A DNA stretch of 64,000 bases from Glycomyces sambucus (GTDB lineage Bacteria; Actinomycetota; Actinomycetes; Mycobacteriales; Micromonosporaceae), in contig NZ_FNGF01000007.1 of NCBI RefSeq assembly GCF_900102815.1, forward strand, positions 124,001 to 188,000. Direction: 5' to 3'. Shown here in pieces: positions 33,460 to 42,080 of the stretch (position 1 is the first letter of the stretch; each line of letters opens with the position of its first letter). The notes under the pieces were generated by a model, which saw only the letters and a program-made list of their open reading frames with translations, was not told the origin of the DNA and ran no database searches. A program made the translations under genes and the position numbers.

Positions 33460-34038
33460 ATGGCGAAAACCGTGTACAACACCGCGACCACCGTCGACGG
33501 GTTCATTGCCGACCCCGACAACTCCCTGGAGTGGCTCTTCTCGACCCCGGGGGGAACACCGGAGGCGCAGAGCGACGGCGCCGAGACGCCGCTCGACGAG
33601 ATGGACGAGTTCATGAAGGGCGTCGGCGCGATCTGCATGGGGTCCACCACCTACGAGTGGATCCTCGAATACGAGAAGCTCCTGGAGCGCCCCGAGAAGT
33701 GGGGCTACCCGCAGCCCGCGTGGGTCCTCACCAGCCGCGACCTCCCCGCGGTGCCGGGCGCGAAGATCACGTTCGCGTCGGGCGACGTCGCGGCGGTCCA
33801 CGCCGCGATGACCGAGGCGGCCGAGGGCAAGGACATCTGGCTCATCGGCGGCGGCGACCTCGTCGGGCAGTTCTACGACAAGGGCCTCCTCGACGAGATC
33901 CGGGTCAGCCTCGCCCCGGTCTTCCTCGGCGCCGGCGCGCCGCTCCTCCCCCGCCGCATCCTCGCCGACCGCCTCGAACTCATCGAGGCCAAGCCGAGCG
34001 GCCAGTTCGCGACCCTCGCTTACCGGGTGAAGCACTAG
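33460..34038 (+). CDS. RibD C-terminal/dihydrofolate-reductase-fold protein
   Basis: This 192-residue protein has the fold shared by RibD reductase domains and DHFR. The N-terminal VYNTATTVDGFIAD is the family start. MGSTTYEWIL (about residues 58-67) and IWLIGGGDLVGQFYDKGLLDE (about 127-147) form the NADPH pocket. These stand-alone YwjB/YyaP-like proteins have mostly unknown substrates. ATG 33460 has no clear ribosome-binding site. It stands alone. Confidence 0.85.
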   Translation: MAKTVYNTATTVDGFIADPDNSLEWLFSTPGGTPEAQSDGAETPLDEMDEFMKGVGAICMGSTTYEWILEYEKLLERPEKWGYPQPAWVLTSRDLPAVPGAKITFASGDVAAVHAAMTEAAEGKDIWLIGGGDLVGQFYDKGLLDEIRVSLAPVFLGAGAPLLPRRILADRLELIEAKPSGQFATLAYRVKH

Positions 34039-34354
34039 GGGAGGTCGACCAACCCCTGAGGGCCGCTTTCCGGCCCGCCCGCCCGGCCCTCTCGGCCCGG
34101 CCCGTGAGGGCCGGGCCGAGTGCGGTTTCGGGGCAGAGTGCTCAACGGTTGGAGCTGACTCCGGTCCACAGCCTTCGGGGGGCCTCCCCCCTCCCCCACC
34201 CCACCCTCCCCGTATTGCCGTCGGCGGCCGGCATCGTACTGGCCGCGCCGTCGACGGCCGTCGCATGACCGGGTGCCGCTGCCCGAGCTCACGGCCCGGC
34301 CCGCGCGAGCCGGGCCGAGAGCTGCTTCGAGTGCGAAGCGGTTCCGGCGGTCAG
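34039..34354. other. 316-bp spacer with two hairpins
   Basis: Between converging genes. It contains a perfect 13-bp stem with a GTGA loop (34091-34120), which would terminate the reductase gene, and a long imperfect hairpin (34285-34323), which would terminate the PepSY gene on the minus strand. Both share the GGCCCGGC/GCCGGGCC core. Nothing else is recognised. Confidence 0.65.
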
Positions 34355-34909
34355 TTAGTCGTCGTCGCCGTCGTTGTCGTCATCGTCGTCGCGGTCGTCG
34401 TTGTCGTACTGGTCGTCGAGGTCGTCGTCACCGTCGTTGTCGTCGTCGACGTCCTCGGCGCTGTCGAGGACCGTGCCGGCGAGGGCGTCGACCGCGACGT
34501 CCCATTCGGCGCCGTCGGCCTTGGTGATCTCGACGATCCAGACCGGCGCCTCGGCGGTGCCTTCCAGGTCCGCGTCGGTGACCGTGCCGTCGACCTCGGC
34601 GAGCGCGGCCTCGACGGCCGCGTCCTGGTCGACGGCCTCGGCCGGGAGGGCGAAGTCGTCGTCGCCGGAGCCGTTGTCGTCGGCGTCGTACTTGTCGTCG
34701 AGGTCGGGGCTGGAGCCGGTGCCGCCGGTGGAGGCGTCGCCCTCGAAGCGGTCGTCCAGGTCCGCGGCGAAGGCCGCGGCGGTGCCGCCGCCGAGGACCA
34801 GGAGGCCGGCGGCGCCCGCGATCACGAGGGTGCGGTGGCGGCCGGTGAAGCGGCGGGCCTTGGCGAACTTGGAGTTCTCAGGCTGCTGGGTGGGGGTCTG
34901 CTCGTTCAT
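34355..34909 (-). CDS. Membrane-anchored acidic PepSY-domain protein
   Basis: This is a 184-residue protein with a short cytoplasmic head (about 26 residues, Gln/Lys-rich) and one transmembrane helix (TLVIAGAAGLLVLGGGTAAAF). An external acidic linker follows, then a PepSY module (AVEAALAEVDGTVTDADLE ... WIVEITKADGAEWDVAVDA). The C-terminal tail of about 30 residues is almost entirely Asp with Asn and Gly. ATG 34909 is used; the frame opens upstream without an RBS. It is divergent from an OmpR-type two-component system and shares its CTGAAG boxes, so it is probably a target of that system. The Asp-rich tail suggests binding of divalent metals. Confidence 0.85.
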   Translation of the reverse strand: MNEQTPTQQPENSKFAKARRFTGRHRTLVIAGAAGLLVLGGGTAAAFAADLDDRFEGDASTGGTGSSPDLDDKYDADDNGSGDDDFALPAEAVDQDAAVEAALAEVDGTVTDADLEGTAEAPVWIVEITKADGAEWDVAVDALAGTVLDSAEDVDDDNDGDDDLDDQYDNDDRDDDDDNDGDDD

Positions 34910-34961
34910 GGCGGGTCCTCTCGGTCCGTGCTGATCTGATGTCGGCAACCTTGCGCCTTTG

Positions 34962-34991
34962 AACCTGAAGCCAAGCTGAAGTCACCTGAAG
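34962..34991. promoter_or_regulatory. CTGAAG box array, PepSY side
   Basis: Three direct CTGAAG copies start at 34965, 34976 and 34986, a spacing of one helical turn, with an inverted copy at 34996-35001. The first 22 bases (34962-34983) recur exactly, inverted, at 35071-35092. OmpR-family regulators bind head-to-tail repeats of this spacing. Confidence 0.75.
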
Positions 34992-35070
34992 ACGGCTTCA
35001 GGTTCGGGGCGGCAATCTCCGGGCGAGGGGCGTTCGTGCTGGCAGCGGCCGGAATCGGGGTTCCGGGGCC

Positions 35071-35092
35071 GACTTCAGCTTGGCTTCAGGTT
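35071..35092. promoter_or_regulatory. CTGAAG box array, response-regulator side
   Basis: This is the exact reverse complement of 34962-34983, with two CTTCAG cores at 35073 and 35084. It sits 22 bases before the response-regulator ATG, so it may mediate autoregulation. Confidence 0.75.
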
Positions 35093-35113
35093 CCTTGTGC
35101 CAAGCTTCGGAAC

Positions 35114-35791
35114 ATGCGTTTGCTGATGGTGGAAGACGAGCAGCGGCTGGCCGAAGTGGTCGCGGCCGGGCTGCGGGCCGAGGGGTACGCCGTCGATCTG
35201 GCCCACGACGGCCGGACCGGCCTGTCGATGGCCCGCAACGGCGGGTACGACGTGATCGTCCTCGACATCATGCTCCCAGGGATGAACGGCTACCAGGTGT
35301 GCGCGGCGCTGCGGGAGGAGGGCGACGCGACGCCGATCCTCATGCTCACCGCCAAGGACGGCGAGTACGACGAGGCCGAGGGCCTCGACACCGGCGCCGA
35401 CGACTACCTCACGAAGCCGTTCTCGTTCGTCGTCCTCCAGGCCCGCATCCGGGCCATGCTGCGCCGCGGCCGGGCCTCCAGGCCCTCGGTGTGGCGCTTC
35501 GGGGACCTCGCGGTCGACCCGGCCACCCGCACCTGCCGCCGCGGCGACGCCCCGGTCGAGCTCACCGCCAAGGAGTTCTCGGTCCTCGAGTACCTGGCGA
35601 CGCGGGCCGGCGAGGTGGTGTCGAAGTCGGAGATCCTGGAGCACGTCTGGGACTTCGCCTACGACGGCGACGTGAACATCGTCGAGGTCTACATCTCCAA
35701 CCTGCGCCGCAAGATCGACGCGCCCTTCGGCCGGGCCGCCATCACCACCGTCCGCGGGGCAGGCTACCGGTTGGCGGCCGACGGTGGATGA
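35114..35791 (+). CDS. OmpR-family response regulator
   Basis: This 225-residue protein has an N-terminal receiver domain with acidic pocket Glu7-Asp8 and phosphoacceptor Asp51 (VIVLDIMLPG), Thr in MLTAKD, and Lys in DDYLTKPFS. The C-terminal winged helix (VELTAKEFSVLEYL ... NIVEVYISNLRRKID ... TTVRGAGYRL) is standard. ATG 35114 starts exactly at the receiver strand. The kinase gene overlaps its end by 8 bases. It very likely binds the CTGAAG boxes upstream and controls itself and the divergent PepSY gene. Confidence 0.95.
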   Translation: MRLLMVEDEQRLAEVVAAGLRAEGYAVDLAHDGRTGLSMARNGGYDVIVLDIMLPGMNGYQVCAALREEGDATPILMLTAKDGEYDEAEGLDTGADDYLTKPFSFVVLQARIRAMLRRGRASRPSVWRFGDLAVDPATRTCRRGDAPVELTAKEFSVLEYLATRAGEVVSKSEILEHVWDFAYDGDVNIVEVYISNLRRKIDAPFGRAAITTVRGAGYRLAADGG

Positions 35792-37400
35792 GCAGGTGAA
35801 GCGACAGGCGAAGCGGGCGTCCGAGCGGGCCTCCCGGGGCCGCGGGCCGCTGTGGCGGCCCGAGTCGGTGCGGGCCCGGACCACCGTGGGCGCCACGGTG
35901 GTCGTCGCGCTCGCGCTCATCGTCGCCGGGTTCCTGGTCGTGGCGCTCCTGCGCGACAACCTCTACGGCCGCGCCGAACTCACCGCCGAGGTCAGCGCCC
36001 GCTCGATCGCGGGCCAGCTCGCCTCCGGCACCGCGCCCGCCGCCATCGAGCTGCCCGACGACGACCAGGCGGCGCAGATCCTCGACGCGGACGGTGCCGT
36101 CCTCGCCGCGAGCGACGACCTGGAGGGGCTCGGCGCGATCGGCGACTTCGCACCCGCGCCCGACCCGGTCGAGGCGGAGTCCGCCGATGACTCCGACGAC
36201 GCCGACGACTCGGACGGCCGGACCGAGGATGACGACGACGATGACGATGACGACCGCTCTGATGACGATGAGCCCGACGCGGGCGAGACCCCCGGCGACG
36301 ACTCGGTCGCGACCGGCGGCGCCGTGGGGTCCTCGATCGCCTACGGGACCGCGACCGTCCCCGACGAGAGCGCGCCGTACCGGTTCGCGGCCCTGACCGC
36401 GACCGCCCCGGACGGGACCGCGTACACCGTCTACTCAGGAGCGTCGCTGGAGACGCAGGAGGAGGCCGTCGACAGCGTGGCGGCCATCATGTGGTGGACG
36501 CTGCCCGCGCTGGTCGCGATCGTCGCGGTCGTGACCTGGCTGGTGACGCGGCACGCGCTGCGGCCGGTCAAGGCGATCCAGAAGGAGCTCACCTCGATCA
36601 CAGCGGGCGACCTGTCGCGGCGGGTGCCGGTGCCGGCGAGCCGCGACGAGATCCACTCGCTCGCGGTCACCACGAACACGACCCTCGCCGCGCTCGACCA
36701 CGCGGTCACGCAGCAGCGCCGGTTCGTCGCCGACGCCTCGCACGAGCTGCGCAGCCCGCTCGCGATCCTGCGCAGCCAGATCGAGATCGCCCGCGAGCAC
36801 CCGGAGCTGCTCGACCTCGACGCCACGCACGCCGACGTCATCCGGCTCCAGGACCTCGCCGCCGACCTGCTCCTGCTGGCGCGGCTCGACGCCGGAGAGC
36901 GGCCGCCGCACACCGAGGTGCCGTTCACCGAGCTCGTCCGCGAGGAGGTGGCGAGGCGGGCCGCCTCCGACCGGGTGCCGGTGCGGCTGGAGGTCGAGGA
37001 GGACCTGAGCGTGTTCGGGGTGCGCGGGCACCTGGCGCGGGCGGTCGGGAACCTGCTGGCCAACGCGCAGCGCCATGCCGCGAGCGCGGTGACGGTGACG
37101 CTCGCGGCCGAGGACGGCGAGTGGCTGCACCTCGACGTGGGCGACGACGGGAACGGGGTGCCTGCCGGGGACCGGAAGCGGATCTTCGACCGGTTCGTGC
37201 GCCTCGACGAGTCGCGCAGCCGCGACGACGGCGGTGCCGGTCTGGGCCTGGCGATCGTGCAGGACGTGGTGCTCGCGCACCGCGGCATGGTCTGGGTCCT
37301 GGAGTCGCCGGAGGGAGGTGCGCTGTTCAGGCTGGCCCTGCGCAGGGCCGGCGACCGGCCCCCGCGTGCTGACGCGGAGGCCGGCGGTCCCCGGGCCTAG
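35784..37400 (+). CDS. Sensor histidine kinase with Asp-rich extracellular domain
   Basis: This 538-residue kinase is the partner of the preceding regulator. It has a basic cytoplasmic head, TM1 near residues 34-57, and an extracellular domain to about 232. That domain contains a strongly acidic stretch (residues about 132-175, including nine Asp in a row). TM2 (TLPALVAIVAVVTWLV), a HAMP domain, the H-box with His320 (ASHELRSPL), and N, G1 and G2 boxes (NLLANAQRH, DVGDDGNGV, GAGLGLAIV) follow. GTG 35784 overlaps the regulator stop. The acidic sensor loop is unusual and suggests metal-ion or cationic-peptide sensing, as in PhoQ-like kinases (inference). Confidence 0.93.
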   Translation: MDEQVKRQAKRASERASRGRGPLWRPESVRARTTVGATVVVALALIVAGFLVVALLRDNLYGRAELTAEVSARSIAGQLASGTAPAAIELPDDDQAAQILDADGAVLAASDDLEGLGAIGDFAPAPDPVEAESADDSDDADDSDGRTEDDDDDDDDDRSDDDEPDAGETPGDDSVATGGAVGSSIAYGTATVPDESAPYRFAALTATAPDGTAYTVYSGASLETQEEAVDSVAAIMWWTLPALVAIVAVVTWLVTRHALRPVKAIQKELTSITAGDLSRRVPVPASRDEIHSLAVTTNTTLAALDHAVTQQRRFVADASHELRSPLAILRSQIEIAREHPELLDLDATHADVIRLQDLAADLLLLARLDAGERPPHTEVPFTELVREEVARRAASDRVPVRLEVEEDLSVFGVRGHLARAVGNLLANAQRHAASAVTVTLAAEDGEWLHLDVGDDGNGVPAGDRKRIFDRFVRLDESRSRDDGGAGLGLAIVQDVVLAHRGMVWVLESPEGGALFRLALRRAGDRPPRADAEAGGPRA

Positions 37401-39007
37401 CGCTCGGGGCCGGTGGCGCCGGTGTCCTCGGTCAGATCCGGTGCGGCCGCGGGCTGCTCGCGGCGGCGGGTGATGAGGAAGAGCACGACGCCGATGACGA
37501 CGGCTCCGGCAGCGACCGCGATGAACACGATCGAGGAGTTGCCGGTGTTCGGCAGCGAGCGGTCGTCGACCGTGAGGGCCGCGGCGTTATTCGACATGTC
37601 GCCGTCGAGGTTCACGCCGTCGACGCCGCGGTAGAAGGCGTCGACCTCGATCCGGCCGGCCCGGCCGGTGGCGTCGGTGGTGTCGATCGTGAGGACGACG
37701 TCGATCGACTCGCCCGGGTCGAGGCCGTTGAAGACGCACGCGAAGTCGATGCGGTCGAGTCCGGAGCCGGCCTCCAGCGCCTCGCGGCGGTCGTCGATCT
37801 CGGAGTCGTCGAGGCAGCGCCACCCGTAGATGTCGACCTCCGCGACCGAGACGAGCTGCGCCCCTTCGGGAAGCTGTCCGCGCAGGAGGAAGGACGGTTC
37901 GGCCTCGAACTCCGGGCGGTAGGCGGCCATGGCGGGGCCGTCGTTCCCGATCGGGACCGTCACCTCGACCTCGCCGCCGCCCAGGTCGGCGCCCGCGACC
38001 GTCAGGTCGTACGGGTTGGCGGTGGTCTCGATGACGAGGTCGGCGGCGTCGTCGCCGTCGACCGCGCCCTGGTCTGCGGCGGTGACGAGTTCGATGAGGT
38101 TCGCCGAGCCCTCGTCCCACGAGAGCTCGCCGAAGTCGCGCTCGTAGGTCTCCTCGTTCAGGGCGAACACGTGGTAGCCGCACCCGCAGACCGCGAGCGG
38201 CCCGGGCGCGTTCGCGTCCACGGTGTACGGGATCGGCTCGGAGAGCTGGTAGGCCGTCCCGGGCGAGTCCTCGAAGTCGAGGAAGAAGCAGAAGTACCCG
38301 TCGAACATGGTCTCCCAGATGTTCGGCGTGCAGTTGTCCCACGGCGCGTCGTTGCGAACGCCCTCGGCGCCCATCCCCCGCAGGCCCGTACCGAACCACA
38401 GGACCGTGGCGTACAGGTCGCCGGGGAAGGCCGAGCCTGCGCTGAACCTCGGGTTCACGTCGACGACGGCGCCGGGCCCGACCCCGGTTGCGGTGGTGTC
38501 CTCGATCGCGTAGTCGGTGAAGACGCCCTCGTAGCGCTCCTCGACCACTTCGACGGTGCCGGTCTCGGTGTGGACCTCGACTGCGCCGTAGTAGATCGTG
38601 AGGGTGTAGTCGTACTCGCCGAGTTCGGTGCCGGTCGCGGCGGCGACGGCGAAGCCGAACGCGTTCGCCGTGCCCGCCTCCTCGATCTCGCACTCGATGT
38701 ACGGCGACGGGTCGTAGGTGTGGCAGCCGGCGCCCTGCCCGAAGTAGACGGTCGAGTCGGGGGCGTCGACGTCGAGCGCCATGACGAGCGGGCCGGTCGG
38801 GTCCTCGTCGAACGCGACGTCGAGCGTGGCGGCGCGCGGCGTCCCGCCGGCGACGAGCGGGCCGTCGAGGTCGAGGACCACGGATGAGGGGGCGGGGTTC
38901 TGGGCGGCGGCGGGCGGGGCGAAGGCGCCCGCGCCCGCAGCGGACGCCGCGAGCAGCGCGGCCAGCGCCGCCGCGAGGCGTCCTGCCCGGTCGAAGGGTG
39001 TGCGCAT
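37397..39007 (-). CDS. LPXTG-anchored surface protein with Ig-like/DUF11-like repeats
   Basis: This is a 536-residue secreted protein with a signal peptide of about 35 residues ending in PAAAQN. A long acidic beta-rich ectodomain contains several Cys pairs (GAGCHTYDPSPYIEC, VCGCGYH, WRCLDDS with FACVFN). The second half resembles CARDB/DUF11-type repeats. The C-terminus is a sortase signal: LPNTG, a hydrophobic helix (SSIVFIAVAAGAVVIGVVLF) and a basic tail. It is thus probably linked to the cell wall. Its stop shares a CTAG with the kinase stop on the other strand. ATG 39007 is the start. Function unknown. Confidence 0.82.
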   Translation of the reverse strand: MRTPFDRAGRLAAALAALLAASAAGAGAFAPPAAAQNPAPSSVVLDLDGPLVAGGTPRAATLDVAFDEDPTGPLVMALDVDAPDSTVYFGQGAGCHTYDPSPYIECEIEEAGTANAFGFAVAAATGTELGEYDYTLTIYYGAVEVHTETGTVEVVEERYEGVFTDYAIEDTTATGVGPGAVVDVNPRFSAGSAFPGDLYATVLWFGTGLRGMGAEGVRNDAPWDNCTPNIWETMFDGYFCFFLDFEDSPGTAYQLSEPIPYTVDANAPGPLAVCGCGYHVFALNEETYERDFGELSWDEGSANLIELVTAADQGAVDGDDAADLVIETTANPYDLTVAGADLGGGEVEVTVPIGNDGPAMAAYRPEFEAEPSFLLRGQLPEGAQLVSVAEVDIYGWRCLDDSEIDDRREALEAGSGLDRIDFACVFNGLDPGESIDVVLTIDTTDATGRAGRIEVDAFYRGVDGVNLDGDMSNNAAALTVDDRSLPNTGNSSIVFIAVAAGAVVIGVVLFLITRRREQPAAAPDLTEDTGATGPER

Positions 39008-39135
39008 CGGACACTCCAGGTGCGGTCGCCGAGGGGCGCGGGGCGCCTCGCCGGCGAGACGGCTGATGGAGGGGAAACGTCCAAGAGGGACCGAAGGTTG
39101 CGGAGCAGCGGGCGAACGGCGGGTGAACGGGCCGG

Positions 39136-39495
39136 TCAGGAGACGAGGGCGCCGATCGGGACGTCGGCGTCGGGGGCGAGGAGCACGACCTCGTCGGTGC
39201 CGGGGACGGGCACGCCGAGGACGAGCACTTCGGACATGAAGTCGGCGATCTGGCGGGGCGGGAAGTTGGTGACGGCGACGACGGTGCGCCCGATGAGCTC
39301 CTCGGGGGTGTAGCGGGCGGTGATCTGGGCGCTGGAGCGCTTGACGCCGAGGTCGCCGAAGTCGATCCAGAGCTTGTAGGCGGGCTTGCGGGCCTTCGCG
39401 AAGACCTCGGCGCGTTCGATGCGGCCGGTGCGGATCTCGGTGCGGAAGAAGTCCTCGGCGGAGCTGTGGTCCCGGGTCTGCGACTGGTGTGCCAT
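39136..39495 (-). CDS. csaA: CsaA-like tRNA-binding-domain protein
   Basis: This 119-residue OB-fold protein is of the Trbp111/CsaA type. FFRTEIRTGRIERAEVFAKARKPAYKLWI is the typical start (shown here across about residues 16-44). SSAQITARYTPEELIGRTV and the VPVPGTDEVVLLAPDADVPIG end match the family. These dimers bind tRNA and have been described as chaperones for protein export. ATG 39495 is preceded by a pyrimidine-rich stretch with no strong RBS. It stands between an unrelated surface protein and the purine cluster. Confidence 0.88.
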   Translation of the reverse strand: MAHQSQTRDHSSAEDFFRTEIRTGRIERAEVFAKARKPAYKLWIDFGDLGVKRSSAQITARYTPEELIGRTVVAVTNFPPRQIADFMSEVLVLGVPVPGTDEVVLLAPDADVPIGALVS

Positions 39496-39518
39496 GCGGG
39501 GAGGATATCGCCGCGCGT

Positions 39519-40541
39519 TCAGGCCCGGAAGCGGGTTTCCAGGTCGTGGAGGGCGTCGGGGGTGAGGCGCCCGTAGAGGCGGAGGCGGGCGATGCCGCCG
39601 TCGGGGAAGATGTTGAGCCGCACGGCGGTCGCGGGGCGGTCGCCGGTGAGGACGAAGCGGTGGGGCGTGTCGGGCTGGAGTGCGGTGCGTTCGAGGAGCG
39701 GGAACGTGTCGGTGCCGTCCGCGGCGTCGATGGAGGCCCAGCCGGGGGCGTTGTGCTTGAGGTGGGTGGTGTCGAGTTCGGCGACGCGGACGACGCCGCG
39801 GCCGGCGAGGCGCACGTCGAGCCATTCGTGGCCGGGGGTGCGGCGGCGGGCGGTCTCCCAGCCGTCGGCCTGGCTGGCGGGGAGGCCGGGCATGATCGCG
39901 CCGACCGGGTTGGAGTAGAAGGCGTTCGAGGCGGCGGTGACGGCGGCGCCGTTGGCGAGGGCGGCGAGGTCGAGGGGGAGGTCGGCGAACCCGGCGGGGT
40001 CGGGCACGGGGGTGCCGTGGACGCGGAGGCGGGCGACGCCGCCGTCGGGGTGGAGGTTGAGGCGCACGTGCGTGTAGCGGGCGGGGTCGTCCACGTCGTA
40101 CTCGTTGCGGCTGTCGCCCTTGGCGTCCGAGACGGGGACGATCTGGTGCCAGTCGGCGTCGAGGAGGTCGGCGAGGGCGGGGTGGCCGTCGCGGCGGCAG
40201 GCGTCGACGGAGATGCGCGGCGGGTAGTTGCCGGTGAAGTAGGCGGTGTCGACCGCGATGCCGTGGAGGACGCCGGGGACGCCGAGGCGGACGATCGCCC
40301 AGTCGTGGCCCTCGCTGCGGCGCCGCCGCGTCTCCCAGCCGTCGTAGACCTGGCCGTTGGCGCCGAAGGTGTGCGCGGCGTGTACGACGGGGTAGGGGCG
40401 GATGAGGTTCTCCTTCTCGGCGAAGGCGTCGTCGTTGGCGGCGAGGACGGCCCCGCCGAGGGCGCGGGCGGCGAGGTCGGGGAGGGCCCAGCGGGCGTCG
40501 GCGGCGGTGCGGGGCTCGGGGATCTGCGCGGTGTCGGTCAT
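39519..40541 (-). CDS. alc: Allantoicase
   Basis: This 340-residue protein hydrolyses allantoate to ureidoglycolate and urea. It has two similar jelly-roll halves, each with a signature DGWETRRRR-type block (YDGWETRRRRSEGHDW near 66 and ADGWETARRRTPGHEW near 226) and a RLNLHPDGGVARLRVHG / RLNIFPDGGIARLRLYG strand pair, as in known allantoicases. The ATG overlaps the allantoinase stop by four bases, and AAGGAG precedes it. Last gene of the purine catabolic run. Confidence 0.94.
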   Translation of the reverse strand: MTDTAQIPEPRTAADARWALPDLAARALGGAVLAANDDAFAEKENLIRPYPVVHAAHTFGANGQVYDGWETRRRRSEGHDWAIVRLGVPGVLHGIAVDTAYFTGNYPPRISVDACRRDGHPALADLLDADWHQIVPVSDAKGDSRNEYDVDDPARYTHVRLNLHPDGGVARLRVHGTPVPDPAGFADLPLDLAALANGAAVTAASNAFYSNPVGAIMPGLPASQADGWETARRRTPGHEWLDVRLAGRGVVRVAELDTTHLKHNAPGWASIDAADGTDTFPLLERTALQPDTPHRFVLTGDRPATAVRLNIFPDGGIARLRLYGRLTPDALHDLETRFRA

Positions 40542-41890
40542 CGGGGGCTCCTTTTCAGTTGCCGGCCGCGCGGGGCGGCCTCGGTGTCGATGCGCTTGCC
40601 GCGCAGCCAGGTGGCGACGACGTCGCCGGTGAGGGCGCGGCCGTCGTAGGGGGTGACGGGGTGGCGGTGGAGGAGGTCGGCGGCGTGGACGGTCCACGCG
40701 CGGTCGGGGTCGAAGGCGACGAGGTCGGCGTCGGCTCCGGCGGCGATGCGGCCCTTGCGGGGCAGGTCGGCGAAGTCGGCGGGGCCGCGGGACATCCAGG
40801 CGGCGAGGTCGGTGAGGCCGTGTCCGCGTGCGCGGGCTTCGGTCCAGACGACGGGGAGGCCGATCTGGAGGGAGGCGATGCCGCCCCAGGAGGTCGCGAA
40901 GTCGCCGGTCTTCAGCTCGGGCGGGCTGGGCGAGTGGTCGGAGACGACGAAGTCGATGCGGCCGCGGGCGAGGCCGTCCCAGAGGGCGTCGCGGTTGGCG
41001 GCGCCGCGCACGGGCGGGCAGCACTTGTAGGCGGTGGCGCGGTCGGGGACCTGCTCGGCGGTGAGCGCGAGGTAGTGGGGGCAGGTCTCGGCGGTGATGC
41101 GGACGCCGTCGCGGCGGGCGCGCTCGATCTGGTCGAGGGCGCCGGCGGCGGAGAGGTGGAGGATGTGGACGCGGGCGCGGGTGGCCTTGGCGGCGTCGAT
41201 GACGTCGCGGATCGCGTCGGTCTCGGCCTCGGGCGGGCGGGTGGCGAGGAAGCGGTCGAAGCCGGGGGCGGAGTCGGTGTCGCGGAGGCGGTCGGGGTGC
41301 TCGGCGTGGACGAGGAGGACGGTGCCGAGCGCGGCGGTGGTGGTGCAGGCGCGGATGAGCCCGGCGCGGTCGAGGGGCGGGAACTCGGGGACGCCGGAGG
41401 GGGCGGTGAAGCACTTGAAGCCGAACACGCCGGCCTCGTGGAGGGCCTTCAGCTCGGTCTCGTTGCCGGGGATCGCGCCGCCCCAGAAGCCGGTGTCGAT
41501 CCAGGTCTTCCCTTTGGCCGCTTCGCGTTTGGCGGCGAGGGCGGCGGTGTCGACCGTGGGCGGGAGGCTGTTGAGGGGCATGTCGACGAGGGTGGTGACG
41601 CCGCCCGCGGCGGCGGCGCGCGTGGCGCTGGCGAACCCCTCCCAGTCGGTGCGGCCGGGTTCGTTGACGTGGACGTGGGTGTCGACGAGGCCGGGGAGGA
41701 GGGCGAGGTCGCGGAGGTCCTCGGTGCGGCGGGCGGGGATCGGTTCGGTGTAGTCCCCGATGACGGCGATGCGTTCGCCCGCGACGGCGACGGCGGCGGG
41801 CCGCTCGCCGTCGGGCAGGACCGTGCGGCGGGAGCGGAGCACCAGGTCGTAGACGACGGGCGCGGAAATGTCGGAGGGGTCGGTCATCAT
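40538..41890 (-). CDS. allB: Allantoinase
   Basis: This roughly 450-residue amidohydrolase opens the ring of allantoin to give allantoate. The binuclear metal site is visible: DTHVHVNEPG near residue 69, the carboxylated lysine in FGFKCFTAP, the histidines in LLVHAEH and ILHLSAAG, and the aspartate in VVSDHSPS. ATG 41890 is preferred because GGAG lies 5 bases upstream; an ATG at 41911 has no RBS. It is coupled to allantoicase by an ATGA overlap. Confidence 0.96.
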   Translation of the reverse strand: MMTDPSDISAPVVYDLVLRSRRTVLPDGERPAAVAVAGERIAVIGDYTEPIPARRTEDLRDLALLPGLVDTHVHVNEPGRTDWEGFASATRAAAAGGVTTLVDMPLNSLPPTVDTAALAAKREAAKGKTWIDTGFWGGAIPGNETELKALHEAGVFGFKCFTAPSGVPEFPPLDRAGLIRACTTTAALGTVLLVHAEHPDRLRDTDSAPGFDRFLATRPPEAETDAIRDVIDAAKATRARVHILHLSAAGALDQIERARRDGVRITAETCPHYLALTAEQVPDRATAYKCCPPVRGAANRDALWDGLARGRIDFVVSDHSPSPPELKTGDFATSWGGIASLQIGLPVVWTEARARGHGLTDLAAWMSRGPADFADLPRKGRIAAGADADLVAFDPDRAWTVHAADLLHRHPVTPYDGRALTGDVVATWLRGKRIDTEAAPRGRQLKRSPR

Positions 41891-42080
41891 GGTGACTCCA
41901 TGTACGCGCATGGTGACGATGGAGGGGAGGTGGTGAGGAGGCTCCGGCCGTGGCGGTGAGGGCGACGGCTCGCCTGAAGTGGGGTCCGGTGGCGGCGCGA
42001 CGTGGCGGTCCGGTGTTCGCCTCGGTTGCCCTGCAAGTCGGCACGTGCGCAGTCTCGTGTCGGCGACGGGCCGCGGCGGT

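Noticed and set aside
36180..36300. Possible frameshift in the kinase because of the Asp run
   Set aside because: The frame stays open and the HAMP and catalytic domains follow correctly; the run is part of the extracellular loop.
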